NCBI GenBank assembly: GCA_964019135.1
Contig: OZ025252.1
Span: 7,208,823-7,272,822, forward strand
Direction of reading: 5' to 3'
Source of the DNA: Arenicola marina
Lineage: Eukaryota; Annelida; Polychaeta; Arenicolidae
DNA length: 64,000 nt
Below the pieces are notes generated by a model. The model did not search any database. It was given only the letters and a program-made list of their open reading frames with translations, and was not told the DNA's origin. Shown piece by piece: positions 1 to 10,951 of this stretch. Position numbers and translations under genes: made by a program. Positions within the stretch are counted from its first letter, which is position 1; every line of letters begins with the position of its first letter.

Positions 1-1258
1 CGACTATCATCCATCGAAGCGAGCTGGGTGATTCAATGCTACTTTTTTGACCTTGTGTATGGCATGGCCCTTACACCCCCGTTAGGGTTGAGGTCGTGAG
101 GGTCATGCGTCAGGGCTAGAAAATGCCCATCCTGGAAGTAAAGTTAGCATCTCTCCAACTGGGTTATGTCAAGAAATTGTATAACGGGGACGCTAAGGTT
201 TGGAAGGAATGCCTTCAAGCATACTTCCCCCAGTTGGGTATACAAGACCTGTTCAATACTAGATGCTGCATACCCGATATGTATTTAGAATCTGTACCTT
301 TATTTTACAAAGATATTCTATCAGCATGGGCGAAGGTTAAAGCTCACTTTGTGCCAGAGAGTATTCCGGACATTCGACAAGAAGTACTGTGGTTTAATCC
401 GTTCATACAGATGGGCAACGAGTCGGTCCTCTACGGCAAGTGGTATAAATGTGGCATTGTTAAAATTAATGACATAGTTGGAAATGACAATTGTTTTTTG
501 TCCGAGGTTGAACTGGTAGAGAAATATGGGGTAAATTTACACTTTCTGGAGTATTATAGTATTAGACAAGCAATTCCTCGTGGCTGGAGAACACGCCTGC
601 AAAATAGAAATTGTCTCCAGTCCTTGCACCATTTGGATCTGTTATCTCTTTCGTGTAAATCTCTCTACGATATACTTTCTTCTCGCCCATCAAGTTGTGT
701 ACAGATGGACAAGTGACTTGATGTATTTTCGTTCCACGAATCAGATTGGGGCAAAATATGTTCCCTGCCTTTTAAATGTACCTTTGAAACCAAACTACAA
801 TCCTTTCAATATTCAATCCTTTACAGGTTTGCTCCCCACAACAAATATCTAAACACAATTGGGCTGGCGGAGAGTGGTTTGTGTGCCCTCACAGAGTGGT
901 GGCACCTAGCCACATCTGATACTGTAGCTGCTTCTACTAAGACAATCATTTTAAGATCCTACGATAAACCGGTCTATTCCATAAATAGTGCGTTCCTTTT
1001 AGCCAAATATTATATTCACGTATCAAGTGTAAATCTGAGCCTATCAGGCTAAATTCTTATATATCCAAGCTAAAATATCATATAACAAACGAGCAGTATA
1101 TCCTGTGTAAAAAAAATCAGTTAAAAGTCTTCATGTCTCGATGGGAGAAGCTTTTATTTCTTATATCCTAATTGCCATGTATGTGTTAATGTATTACCAC
1201 AATCTCTTCTCATGTCTGTAACGCATCAAGAAAAAAAAAAAAAAAAAAAAAAAAAAAA
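1..1258 (+). mobile_element. 3' end of a decayed L1/Tx1-type LINE (ORF2 C-terminus plus poly(A))
   Basis: An open stretch at 123-716 reads like the region after the reverse transcriptase in L1/Tx1-type non-LTR retrotransposons: a YKDILSAWAKV-type helix, then a W-N-P-F segment, KWYKCGI and LEYYSIRQAIP. The similarity resumes in other frames: EFSG-like linker text near 720-850, a SGLCALTEWWHL segment near 875-915, LLAKYYI near 1000-1015, and a last segment near 1120-1165. It is therefore broken by several frameshifts and is not a working gene. A pure A run at about 1231-1258 closes the element, as expected for target-primed reverse transcription. The 5' part, with the endonuclease and the RT core, lies left of the window. 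It sits downstream of the last visible ADCY10 exon, in the opposite orientation, probably inside an intron. Family assignment is from motif recall only. Confidence 0.7.
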
Positions 1259-1686
1259 GCCTAGCGTGTCGTAACGTGGCGTATGTATCGCCCTTCATGC
1301 AGTCGTGGAAAAGAGATCGACTGTTATATGTTATATCGGTAAAGTTTATGACAAATAATGACAATGATATAAGCCAACGTATAATCATATTCTCGCTCCA
1401 ATGTCTCTTAATCTGTTATTACCTAAATCTCGTAAACTTCAATTTGTTTCAATGTTTATATCGAAAAGACCCATGAAATGCACAGCTAAAGATAAAATCA
1501 TTGGATGATTGCACCAACGTTTCTTCTTTGTGATATCACAAGCAATGGATGATTACACCAAAGATATGATCGTCCGGAATTCTCATTGCACCGACAATTA
1601 CAAGGACAAGTATTAACGGACGGTTAAATATTATCCAAAAGTTCAAACTGAAGATGACCTGCAGTAAAGTATAGTGTTGACCTTAC

Positions 1687-4600
1687 CAGTGTATTCGTGA
1701 CGATGGCTATGGCCCACGACACCACAGAATAAGGAGCCAGTGGTCACACCTATCGACGCCTTTCTGGAGAAATAAATGGATTCTAATCATAGATCTTGCC
1801 AGTCATAGCTTCGTCCCATTCGTTCGCTTTTACATGACACCGTTAATTTATATGCCAGGAAATATATATGGTTCCGTCACGTAACGAAATGATATTTGAG
1901 ATATGTTAGATTGGTTGTATATCGCGTCAATGGGAGAAGGAAGGAAGAGTGGAGCCATGTCCCCCGGGGTAACACCCTACTCTCTGTGAAGAAGGACATG
2001 GGATATATATCCTGTGACCACACAGACATGGCCATAGCGGGGCTTGAACCACCGATCCACGGTGTCTCGATCACATAATTCTGACAAATAATATGTGTAA
2101 TAAACGATATATATATATATTATTATAATGAAAGATCTATAAATATATTACCATTAAATATCTAATGGATGGCTTAGCTATTTAACAACGGGTTTTTATG
2201 CGACCGTTTGATGGTTTACTTACTCAATATTCTGCACTGCACATAGTTCTGTGCGAATGTGATAGGCACACTGGAGTGCATGCGCACAATCGTTCTCGTG
2301 TTTGTAGCCTGGCAAACCGAAAATCACCAAGAAAGTGCAACCCTTCAAATGAAAGAAATGGTGGGTGACATAACTATACATGTATATACAGAATCCCCGA
2401 CAAAGCAAGAATAGTATCCTTACAAAAGCTTGCTAACTGCCTGCGAGTTAAGTTGAGAAAACCGTTTCTCCACAATATGGGTTATATACTGGCACCACTC
2501 ACCTTGTCAAACATGAAGATTTTGTTCAGGCATCCTGGAAAGAAACCCCAAGGGTTACCACATAAATTACGGTTTTAACCGATACAGTGATTATTGCAGC
2601 ACAAAATAAAACACATCGTTGTTCTTATATATATAAAAGTTATTCTAGAAACCAGCCAATATATCAGGGCTGTAATGAAACAGTGTGCTTTTAGAAAGAA
2701 TATGCTAATTAAATATGTATTTCACCATTCTCTAAAATCCGAAAGATAAGTTATCCAAAGTTCAGGATATGTCGCACGGTAAATGCTTTCCCGGATAAAT
2801 AAATGCAGATAGCGGTCGAGTACACAATGTTTATGTTTTGCAGGCTGAAATCACCCACCTTGACTTCGCTTGACGTTCGTGTAGATGATATCAAATGCCT
2901 TCTGTAGATTGATAGTCAGTTCATAGTTGGTACTGTGTGTAATGGACAGATTGATGAATACTATAGTGACTTGTCGCATCTCTGAGAGATACTCTAACGG
3001 CTGATGTTCTTCCAACTGAAGAGAAATTGAAGTACGTCAATAGGTAAAAGTCTATGTGTATGATGTCATCCAGTCGTCCTTGGTAGGTTGGAACATTGCC
3101 ACCTCTGCCCATTGTTACGATATGACCTAGAGGTTAAAGCGTCTTACTTAACCCAACTAACCAACCAAACATCTTTCAATGATAACTAAATGTCAATGTA
3201 TTGGTTCACAACGACTACATTCTCTACATCATCCATAACAGCAAGGTCAACCACTTTTTAAAGGTCATCATCGAAGGTGTTCATGTCGCACCCTCGTCAG
3301 TATTACTTATTACATGGCCACTGTTATCACAGCAGCCTACTTATATGCGCCCTCTTATATTTTTATACATTTTAGAATCAAGACTAAAATTATCTCAAAA
3401 TTAAGATGCGTATGTTTTTATATCTCGTTGCGCCTGTAAAACAACAATTTCAACATAAAACTGCGTGGACTATTTTATCGTGCGGACGTCCTAGCAAGTC
3501 GCGGTCGACATCACACAATATACCGAACAGCGAACAGGCGCGCAGGGATATAAAGCCGGCCACCAACGTCTGCTCCGGTGAACAAATTTCTCCGGAAAGC
3601 CCACAGGATTTAAATTGAAGACAATACAATTATTTGACATGGGGAAGAGGTTGGTAATACAAACATTACAGAACATATTACTTTAAAGGTCAACATCGAA
3701 GGTGGTCATTTTGCACCCTCGTGAGTATTAGTCACTACACTTCCACTGTTATAACTCGTATTAAGTGACATTTATAAAGTATCGCACTGACGTCATATAG
3801 CGGCAGTCTTACCTTCTTCATCACAGGTGGCGCCACATAGAGACGCAGCTTCCATTCGGAGAATTCACTCTGCTTATCAATTATGGCCATGCGAACTATT
3901 GCAAGAAATTACAACCAGTATTAATTTCGTTCTGTCGGCAAACAAAGAAATGCAATAGTACAATGTAGGAATGTTCACCGTAGATCATATCACAGTGCAA
4001 ATAATCACGCTTTCTGCATTAATCGTTAATAACGTTAAATTATGAAAGCAGATATTGGACATGAATCCTAAAGAATAGTAAACGGACTTTGCTTTATACA
4101 TTAAAATATTCAGTAGCAAAATTAATTTAATTAAACTGAATTATCTAATGTACCTTTCGTTGGCCTCTCCATGCCTGTGATATCTGCGTAATAAAGAAAC
4201 GCAATGGTCAATGACAGACTCAGCAAAGTAAGGAACGGAATGATGGCGTATTGCGAAAGGATGTCGGGCATCAGCCAGCTTATCGTTCGGATTGATCTCA
4301 CATCGAGAGACTATTACTACACTGTGCAGCAAAGATGAACATTGACCAACTAATAAAGGAAATTAAAGCGGGTGGCCAACCTAATTTAATCGCGATCTGC
4401 ACCGAAAGTTTACATCTTAAAATGAAATTAGCGAGTGTTAACGCTTCGTTTCGGCCGACTGGTAAGGAGAAAAAAATTAAGGCAACCCGCCCTTATCAAT
4501 GTCGAGCAGCGCGCCATTTTGCCGGAGCAAGTGACGCATATTGTGACTATTCATATGGCGCCGCCATACGCTACAGCTAGCGGAGAGAGAGATCAGGGCC

Positions 4601-7600
4601 GCGATTTCTAGATGAACAGCGGCAGTTCTAAGCCGTGCAGTAGCGCAAGATCTTAGCCTTTCATGGAAAAGTACCGTTCAAACAAATTGATATACGTCTT
4701 GCGACGATTGAATCCGCAACAATGCCATGATTGGAGTTAGAATCGCAGCTATTTATACTAGCGATTATCATGCGCTCTTGTTTTGCGCACACAATAGGCG
4801 CAATTTTCGGTTTGAATAAATTAGAGTATCGCCTCCTGATTGGTCAATCGCGGACACGCCTCCAAATAGGGCTGCCGCCTGGGTAGGCGGCCAAATCGTG
4901 CCTGGCGGTCACTTTTAAATGCTACAGATAGAACGAAAAATTCTATAATTTGGAGGATAGACAATTGAGTATTATATGAATCGGTAAAGCAGCGTTAGAG
5001 GCCAGGCTGGCGGTTCCCTTTAAAGAACATAAAATGCAATTACATACATATATACAAAGATGCATATACAGATGTCTGTCGCAGTAGGAATCGGTGAATA
5101 TAATAATTTTGTTTTACATCTTGAATATGTCCGCAGACAATCATAGCTCTGCAAAAAAACTATGACATACCAAATTCATATTGAATCGCCAAAAAACAAA
5201 CGCATTTAAAAGATTCAGAACTTGAAATATAATTATTAGCAGAACTATAACATCAACATGCGGTGTATCAACAAATGTTCGTATAACAGCTCTCAGCATC
5301 AACATAAGATCATATAACATCACATTTACGTAACACAAGCAACCAACCTTTACTGTTTCTCTTCGCAGCTGCGCCTTGCTGGTTCTCAGTCTGGGGAACG
5401 ATACTATTGGTCTGACTTTTCCTTGCTACGTCTGGGACAAAAACAAGTGACCTTCAATTGTCAATGCCAAGAATATTCCAACATTTCTGGTATTGCATGT
5501 AATATTTTCGTTTCCACTTACGTTTCGTATGTCGAATCATTAATTTACATATCACCACCAAGATATAAGCGGTCAAACAGTGTGTCCTGGTTGGTTAGTT
5601 GGTTGGTTTTATATTCAGGAAGCTTTAACCAATCTTGGTCATATCACGTCAATGGAAGAAGGAAGGAAAGCGTGGAGCCATGTCCCCGGGGGTAACCCCC
5701 TACTCTTTGCAAAGAATGACATGGGATCGTTATCCTGCGACCACACAGACATGACCACAGTTCCGCCCCCCCCCCCCCCGCCCCCCTTTCCCTCCCCAAC
5801 TCTCCTGGTTAATTTCTATTTCTTCAGCGATAACTCATTCCGACCCGTCTTTCAAACTCCTGGATCCGCCCTTGATGTATATATACCATTAGATACGGTG
5901 CCAGACGCCCGGGACCATGCACGAGACGCTGAGTCGAAGAAAGCGTCGGCGTCCCCCGGGGCGACCTCATCCTGGTACAGCATCGCCACAGTGTCCGGGA
6001 CGGCCACAATGTTGACCGACTCGTAGTTCATGTCGCTTGGTGGCAAGTTGATTTCTAACAGCTGCACGGGTGAGGCATGCGTGCATTAGGTTGGTTGTAT
6101 ATTCAGGACGCTTTAACCACTTTTGGTCATATCGCGTCAATGGCAGAAGAAGGGAGAGTGGAGCCATGTCCCCGGGGGTAACCCCCTACTCTTTGCGAAG
6201 AAGGACATGGGATCTTTATCCTGCGTGCATTACGCATCGATATCAACAAACCATACATCAAGGCGAGACGGGCTGAGAATGGCATTTGTTTTCAAGAAGT
6301 AATTAATTTTAAAGAAACAAATGTGAATGAAAATCTGTACACCATTATGTGTACTCGTCACCATATCACATACCTCCCAATCAAACAAGAAGTATTGTTA
6401 AGGTTAGTTCTGATGGCCACTAGTCTTAGGTGAACATATGGGCGTACCAAGATGTGACTCTCTTCCCAATATGGTCCATATGGGACCGTTCTTCCCATAA
6501 TTCCCATCCTAACCTCATCAAATAAAGGTCGGGTAGATAAGGGTCTAGTGGATAAAGGTCGGGTAGATAAGGGTCTAGTGGATAAAGGTCGGGTAGATAA
6601 GGGTCTAGTGGATAAAGTTTGGGTAGATAAGGGTCTAGTGGATAAAGGTCGGGTAGATAAGGGTCTTGTGGATAAAGGTCGGGTAGATAAGGGTCTAGTG
6701 GATGAAGGTTGGGTAGATAAGGGTGTAGTGGATAAAGGTTGGGTACATAAGGGTGTAGTGGATAAAGGTCGGGTAGATAAGGGTCTAGTGGATAAAGGTC
6801 GGGTAGATAAGGGTCTAGTGGATAAAGGTTGGGTAGATAAGGGTCTAGTGGATAAAGGTCGGGTAGATAAGGGTCTAGTGGATAAAGGTCGGGTAGATAA
6901 GGGTCTAGTGGATAAAGGTCGGGTAGATAAGGGTCTAGTGGATAACGGTCGGGTAGATAAGGGTCTAGTGGATAAAGGTCGGGTAGATAAGGGTCTAGTG
7001 GATGAAGGTTGGGTAGATAAGGGTTGGGTAGATAAAGGTCTAGTGGATAAAGGTTGGGTAGATAGGGTGTAGTGGATAAAGGTTGGGTAGATAAGGGTCT
7101 TGTGGATAAAGGTCGGGTAGATAAGGGTCTAGTGGATAAAGGTCGGGTACATAAGGGTCTAGTGGATGAAGGTTGGGTAGATAAGGGTTGGGTAGATAAG
7201 GGTTAGGTAGATAAAGGTCTAGTGGATAAAGGTTGGGTAGATAGGGTGTAGTGGATAAAGGTTGGGTAGATAAGGGTCTTGTGGATAAAGGTCGGGTAGA
7301 TAAGGGTCTAGTGGATGAAGGTTGGGTAGATAAGGGTTGGGTAGATAAAGGTCTAGTGGATAAAGGTTGGGTAGATAGGGTGTAGTGGATAAAGGTTGGG
7401 TAGATAAGGGTCTTGTGGATAAAGGTCGGGTAGATAAGGGTCTAGTGGATAAAGGTCGGGTAGATAAGGGTCTAGTGGATGAAGGTTGGGTAGATAAGGG
7501 TTGGGTAGATAAGGGTTAGGTAGATAAAGGTCTAGTGGATAAAGGTTGGGTAGATAGGGTGTAGTGGATAAAGGTTGGGTAGATAAGGGTCTAGTGGATA

Positions 7601-10205
7601 AAGGTTGGGTAGATAACGGTCTAGTGGATAAAGGTTGGGTAGATAAGGGTTGGGTAGATAAAGGTTGGGTAGATAAGAGTGTAGTGGATAAAGGTTGGGT
7701 AGATAACGGTCTAGTGGATAAGGGTTGGGTACATAAGGGTGTAGTGGATAAAGGTTGGGTAGATAAAGGTCTAGTGGATAAAGGTTGGGTAGATAAGGGT
7801 CTAGTGGATAAAGGTTGGGTAGATAAGGGTGTAGTGGATAAAGGTTGGGTAGATAAAGGTCTAGTGGGTAAAGGTTGGGTAGATAAGGGTGTAGTGGATA
7901 AAGGTTGGGTAGATAAAGGTCTAGTGGGTAAAGGTTGGGTAGATAAGGGTGTAGTGGATAAAGGTTGGGTAGATAAAGGTCTAGTGGGTAAAGGTTGGGT
8001 AGATAAGGGTCTAGTGGATAAAGGTCTGGCAAGAGGGAATCACCGTAACCAACAGAAAATCGGTTTGGTTCTTTTATCGTAACGTGCATTGTAAATCCTG
8101 GACATAAGACTATTAAAACCGTTCTTGTGTTGAGTTATTAGTTTAACTATCCTTCGAGGACTTGCGGTCTTTTCCTGTCTTTTATTAGGCCTTGCGGTAT
8201 TAGACGTGGTCTTAAATATAATTATAAACACTTGCACTAGCTACTGCATAGTAAAAGCCCAGCGCAACACGGTATAGTAGTCCCGACACTGAAATACGAA
8301 ACTAGCTGACCTTGATGTGTTTCATATCACTGAGAACCTCGTAGTCGGTGTCGAGGTTTGCGCAGTGGCACCAGGCAGACGGGGAGACTACGGTGTCCCC
8401 GGACACACAGAACTTCTCGGCCATATTAACGCTCTCCACGGCTCGCCCCATCGTCACGTAGTGACAGAACTCGTTGTTCCCCAGGAACGTAATGTTGATC
8501 TCTCCAGCGGCGATTCCTACAAAGCGGAAAAAATCTATGATGAGGAAAGGCTGCTAAAATCATAGGTACACACATCAAGTGAACGTCAGCTGATGCATAT
8601 ATGTCCCTATCCTAATTATCAAGCGGTCGAGTATGTGGAATTGTTTTCATACTTTACACTCGATCCATGCCATTTTTTTTCACGTGTCGGTGCTTTTCGT
8701 TTTTCCTACCTGTAATCAATACATTCCTGGTTTTGGGGGAGTTCCGCGTTAAAGCCCCCGTTTTTTCATCGCCAAAATCCGCTCGAAAGGGGCGTTTTAC
8801 CGCCCAACCCGCTCGGAAACCGCCCTCCCCCCCCCCCACCCCCCGCGAGTTTTAAAATATCCGCTCTATAGGGGTTATATCTTCATGGTCGTATCTTTAT
8901 TATATTTGCACAGTGCTGTACTTACTTTCAACGAAGCAGTTCTTGCTTCTTCTTACCTTATTTATGGAAGAATAGTACTTTTATAATAAGTGGGCGGGGC
9001 GACCTCTTCAACACAATAATATTCAGATATTAGCAGTACTATATGAGAAGAGGATGTTGCTAAGGCCGCTTGCATGGGGCTCATTCATGCTCACCAATTT
9101 TGACCCGTAGTTTAACGCCAACGCTGGTTGTCCATTCTCCATATTTCCTCTGGATATTTAAGGAAGTGTCGATCACATGGGCTACTGTTGATTTCATCTT
9201 CTGGAAGCTGTCCACTTTCCACATAGTTAGTATGGCATCACCTAAATAGTGGAGTAAGTAACCAAAGAATATCACTTAACTCATATTCTCACTGTGACTT
9301 GGAATCAAGCACTTGTACAGTGACAACTTTTAATAAACTCAGAAACTGTTTATTGTGATGGTGCTGGCATAATCAATAAATTGTGACACTTATAAGTACT
9401 TGTAAAACAATTAAAATTTACAAACAGTATTCTATTATACTAGTATAATGGTACTGATCTGATCCATGCAACAGAAGTAGCCTCTTCCACATATATCAAC
9501 TCGAAAGATTGATCATACAGATGTCTTATTTAAGAATATTCCACTATTGATCTGATGCAAACCTGCAAACTTCAGTACATCTCCATCACTGATGAGGATT
9601 TCATTGACTAGAGCCTCCATGTAGCCATTGAGTGTCTTTGTAAGTTGATCTGTTCCATTTCTGGTGTTCATGCTGTACTTTTCGCAGAGGGAAGTAAAAC
9701 CTAATCAATGACAAAGCACACAACACTTAAAGTACACTTTCTGCATAATAGTTGTAATAGATATCTTAAATGCAACAAATTAAATCATACAGTTTTGTAT
9801 CCAGTCATTGAAAAGGATAAACATATTAATGATTCACAGACTCTAATCAATTAAGTTTCAACACAGCCATTATTTTAGCATCAAAATGTCATGCATGCAG
9901 CACTGTTTAAATTTATGAAATATATATGGTCCATAACAGCCCAGATTTGATAATATGAAAAATATTTTACCTGATATATCAAGAAACATTAAGACTCCTT
10001 GACTACGGCTTTGAAAAGGCAACTCCTTGGTGTGTGCTGCATAAACCACTGCATCTGGCAAATTTGTGCCAACTTGATTTATCCATATTTTATTTGTGTT
10101 GGCAATGAGACTGGCAGTCTTTCTGACATCCTTTTGATTAGGTTCAGCAGCTGGTGCAGCAAATATGTTCCCTGCTGCTGCAGTAGGCACATATTCTGTT
10201 GTCAT
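1687..10205 (-). CDS. ADCY10: Soluble adenylyl cyclase, 5' part (11 exons; C1 and most of C2)
   Basis: Makes cAMP from ATP; family members are bicarbonate- and calcium-regulated and soluble. Exons (minus): 9971-10205, 9563-9700, 9095-9241, 8311-8516, 5887-6061, 4154-4183, 3813-3895, 2859-3015, 2503-2534, 2224-2342, 1687-1763. All have GT-AG borders and every phase agrees, giving 466 residues. The start ATG at 10205 follows an in-frame TAA. C1 shows FLDISGFTSL (metal Asp76) and [11 protein letters not shown] (Asp126), the two catalytic aspartates. The linker contains [10 protein letters not shown]2 shows [25 protein letters not shown] (Lys401, matching the ATP-contact lysine) and [11 protein letters not shown]. 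The expected next exon, with the C2 Asn/Arg pair, was not found in 1259-1686, so the gene continues left of the window. The 30-bp exon 4154-4183 and the 3895 acceptor are the least certain. In the bicarbonate pocket the position expected to be Arg reads Asn. A Ty3 element lies 150 bp upstream. Confidence 0.9.
1904..2062 (-). repeat. tRNA-derived SINE, copy 1 (truncated)
   Basis: This is the first of six copies of one SINE family here. The plus strand reads TCAATGGGAGAAGGAAGG, then the CATGTCCCCCGGGG block, then a B-box-like GGGGCTTGAACCACCGATCC. Read on the minus strand this is a Pol III B box followed by the tRNA-unrelated body. The A-box end is missing, and the segment found in other copies between the 3' tail and GCGTCAATGG is deleted. 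It lies in the ADCY10 intron between exons 1687-1763 and 2224-2342. Confidence 0.75.
3252..3757. repeat. Dispersed repeat A, copy 1, flanked by a ~72-bp direct repeat
   Basis: The core at about 3335-3690 matches 41548-41920 in the same orientation; shared landmarks are GCGAACAGGCGCGCAGGGAT, AAAGCCGGCCACCAAC and AGAAGAGGTTGGTAATAC. At both sides of this copy lie two imperfect copies of one ~72-bp sequence (3254-3325 and 3686-3757, AAAGGTCAWCATCGAAGGTG and onward). That arrangement suggests insertion into a duplicated sequence, or a tandem duplication. It is in the ADCY10 intron between exons 2859-3015 and 3813-3895. No coding capacity was recognised. Confidence 0.65.
4363..5025. repeat. Dispersed repeat B, copy 1 (long form)
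   Basis: The start (GCGGGTGGCCAACCTAATTTAAT, shown only in part elsewhere) and the end (GAGGATAGACAATTGAGTAT, TCGGTAAAGCAGCGTTAG) both recur at 31725-31985, where the middle is missing. It looks like a non-autonomous element in long and internally deleted forms. It lies in the ADCY10 intron between exons 4154-4183 and 5887-6061. No ORF or clear terminal inverted repeat was identified. Confidence 0.55.
5588..5762 (-). repeat. tRNA-derived SINE, copy 2 (truncated)
   Basis: Same family as the copy at 61633-61889: GTTTTATATTCAGGAAGC, GTCAATGGAAGAAGGAAGG, CCATGTCCCCGGGGGTAACC and ATGGGATCGTTATCCTGCGA. It is cut off after the ACCACACAGACATG segment by a long C tract and a MITE end, so both Pol III boxes are missing. 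It is antisense on the plus strand, which is sense for ADCY10. Confidence 0.75.
5765..5873. repeat. C-rich tract and remnant end of a GGATCC-type MITE
   Basis: Long C runs (about 5766-5787) are followed by CTCCTGGATCCGCCCTTGA at about 5851-5869. This resembles the terminal repeat CAGGGGCGGATCCAGG of the element at 43879-44057. It ends only about 13 bp from the splice donor of the ADCY10 exon 5887-6061. Confidence 0.4.
6086..6226 (-). repeat. tRNA-derived SINE, copy 3 (truncated)
   Basis: Contains the family 3' tail (GGTTGTATATTCAGGACGC), the GTCAATGGCAGAAGAAGG block and CCATGTCCCCGGGGGTAACC, and stops at TTTATCCTGCG. The tRNA-like head is absent. It starts 25 bp upstream (gene sense) of the ADCY10 exon beginning at 6061, so its 3' tail lies next to that exon's acceptor. 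Confidence 0.75.
6522..8028. repeat. Minisatellite, 15/30-bp unit (GATAAAGGTYGGGTA / GATAAGGGTCTAGTG)
   Basis: About 1.5 kb of a 30-bp unit made of two related 15-mers. It is purine- and G-rich on the plus strand. Because the unit is a multiple of three it yields long repetitive reading frames ([10 protein letters not shown] and similar on plus; [14 protein letters not shown] on minus). A ~180-190 bp higher-order block ending in GGTAGATAGGGTGTAGTGG repeats at about 7050-7560, and the 3' third is more homogeneous. It is wholly inside the ADCY10 intron between exons 8311-8516 and 5887-6061 and is not adjacent to either junction. I do not regard the reading frames as genes. Confidence 0.95.
8655..8910 (-). 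repeat. G-rich dispersed element, copy 1
   Basis: On the minus strand this reads through CGCTCTATAGGGG-type, TTTTAAAACTCGCGGG and long G runs, then GGCGGTAAAACGCCCC. Similar text appears at 33765-34100 and 39040-39305 (GATACCCCTATAGAGC, GAGCGGATATTTTAAAA, G runs, AGCAATGTATTAA). It looks like a degenerate dispersed element whose G tracts have expanded. It lies in the ADCY10 intron between exons 9095-9241 and 8311-8516. Confidence 0.5.
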
Positions 10206-10355
10206 CTTGATCAGTTATTCAGCCGGATCATCTAATGATAAACCAATGGTACAGACATTCACTAATTATAGATAATGGAGGTAAGTTATTTACATATAAG
10301 TAAATCTAATCAGCGTAAAAACACTTATCAAGTGTTAACATACATGGTTTAATAT

Positions 10356-10811
10356 TGTTGCGTTCCTGCCGAGCGTTTACACTGGAAGTAAATAACTTCG
10401 ACAAAGTATTTCCACTTCAAGTGTTTCTTTATTAAATTCTAGGTATGACATATACCCGTTGATGTGGGTGTTGTCTCTCGTGTCTCGCCAAGGTGGTCTC
10501 GATGATCTTGGGGCTTCCTCTCTATATACCCGGGGGTCCTCATTCGCTGAGAGGCCAGCTCTACACCTACTGTAAAGCTGCAGCCAGCTCTGCAGTTACT
10601 GTAGAGCAGCCAGCTCTACATCTACTGTAGGGCTGATCTGACCCCCTTACGCTGCCCACCGACTCTGGAGAGCAACGACCTTGACCTCTCAGCCCGCGCG
10701 GACGTGCTGTATGGGCTGGGCTGACCGCGCGTAACCTGAGAGGCCTACCGCTGCGCAAGCAGTCCACTCCACCCCCCTCCCTCGCCAGGACCCACATCTG
10801 GGATCTCCACA
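10356..10811 (-). repeat. LTR (3' LTR of the element), next to ADCY10
   Basis: Matches 16079-16548 over almost the whole length. It contains small inverted motifs of the CCAGCTCTACACCTACTGTA type and a CTCTATATACCCGGG segment. An extra 40-odd bp at 10380-10430 is absent from the other LTR, which instead has a short duplicated TTTATTAAATTCTAGGTA. A purine tract directly precedes it on the minus strand, which marks it as the 3' LTR. Its outer end is 150 bp from the ADCY10 start codon, in the same orientation. Confidence 0.93.
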
Positions 10812-10951
10812 TTATCCCCCTCCTGGTTGGCAGCTCCCGATGCCACCAGGGATATTTTAAGCTTACTGCATAAAAATAAAGTAAAGCAAAACCCTACTGG
10901 CGTGACCCAATTAATCACACCATAATGTCCAAATGTCTTTCCTGCGATGGT

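Noticed and set aside
123..716. A host gene of 197 codons
   Set aside because: The text matches the C-terminal region of L1/Tx1 LINE ORF2, similarity continues downstream in other frames, and a poly(A) tail follows.
1896..2078. Small paired ORFs on both strands
   Set aside because: They recur wherever the SINE occurs (5580, 6070, 25941, 51744, 61493) and come from the SINE body.
6548..8089. VDKG-repeat and [14 protein letters not shown] frames on both strands
   Set aside because: Translation of the 30-bp intronic minisatellite. Both strands are equally open, which is expected of a stop-free repeat.
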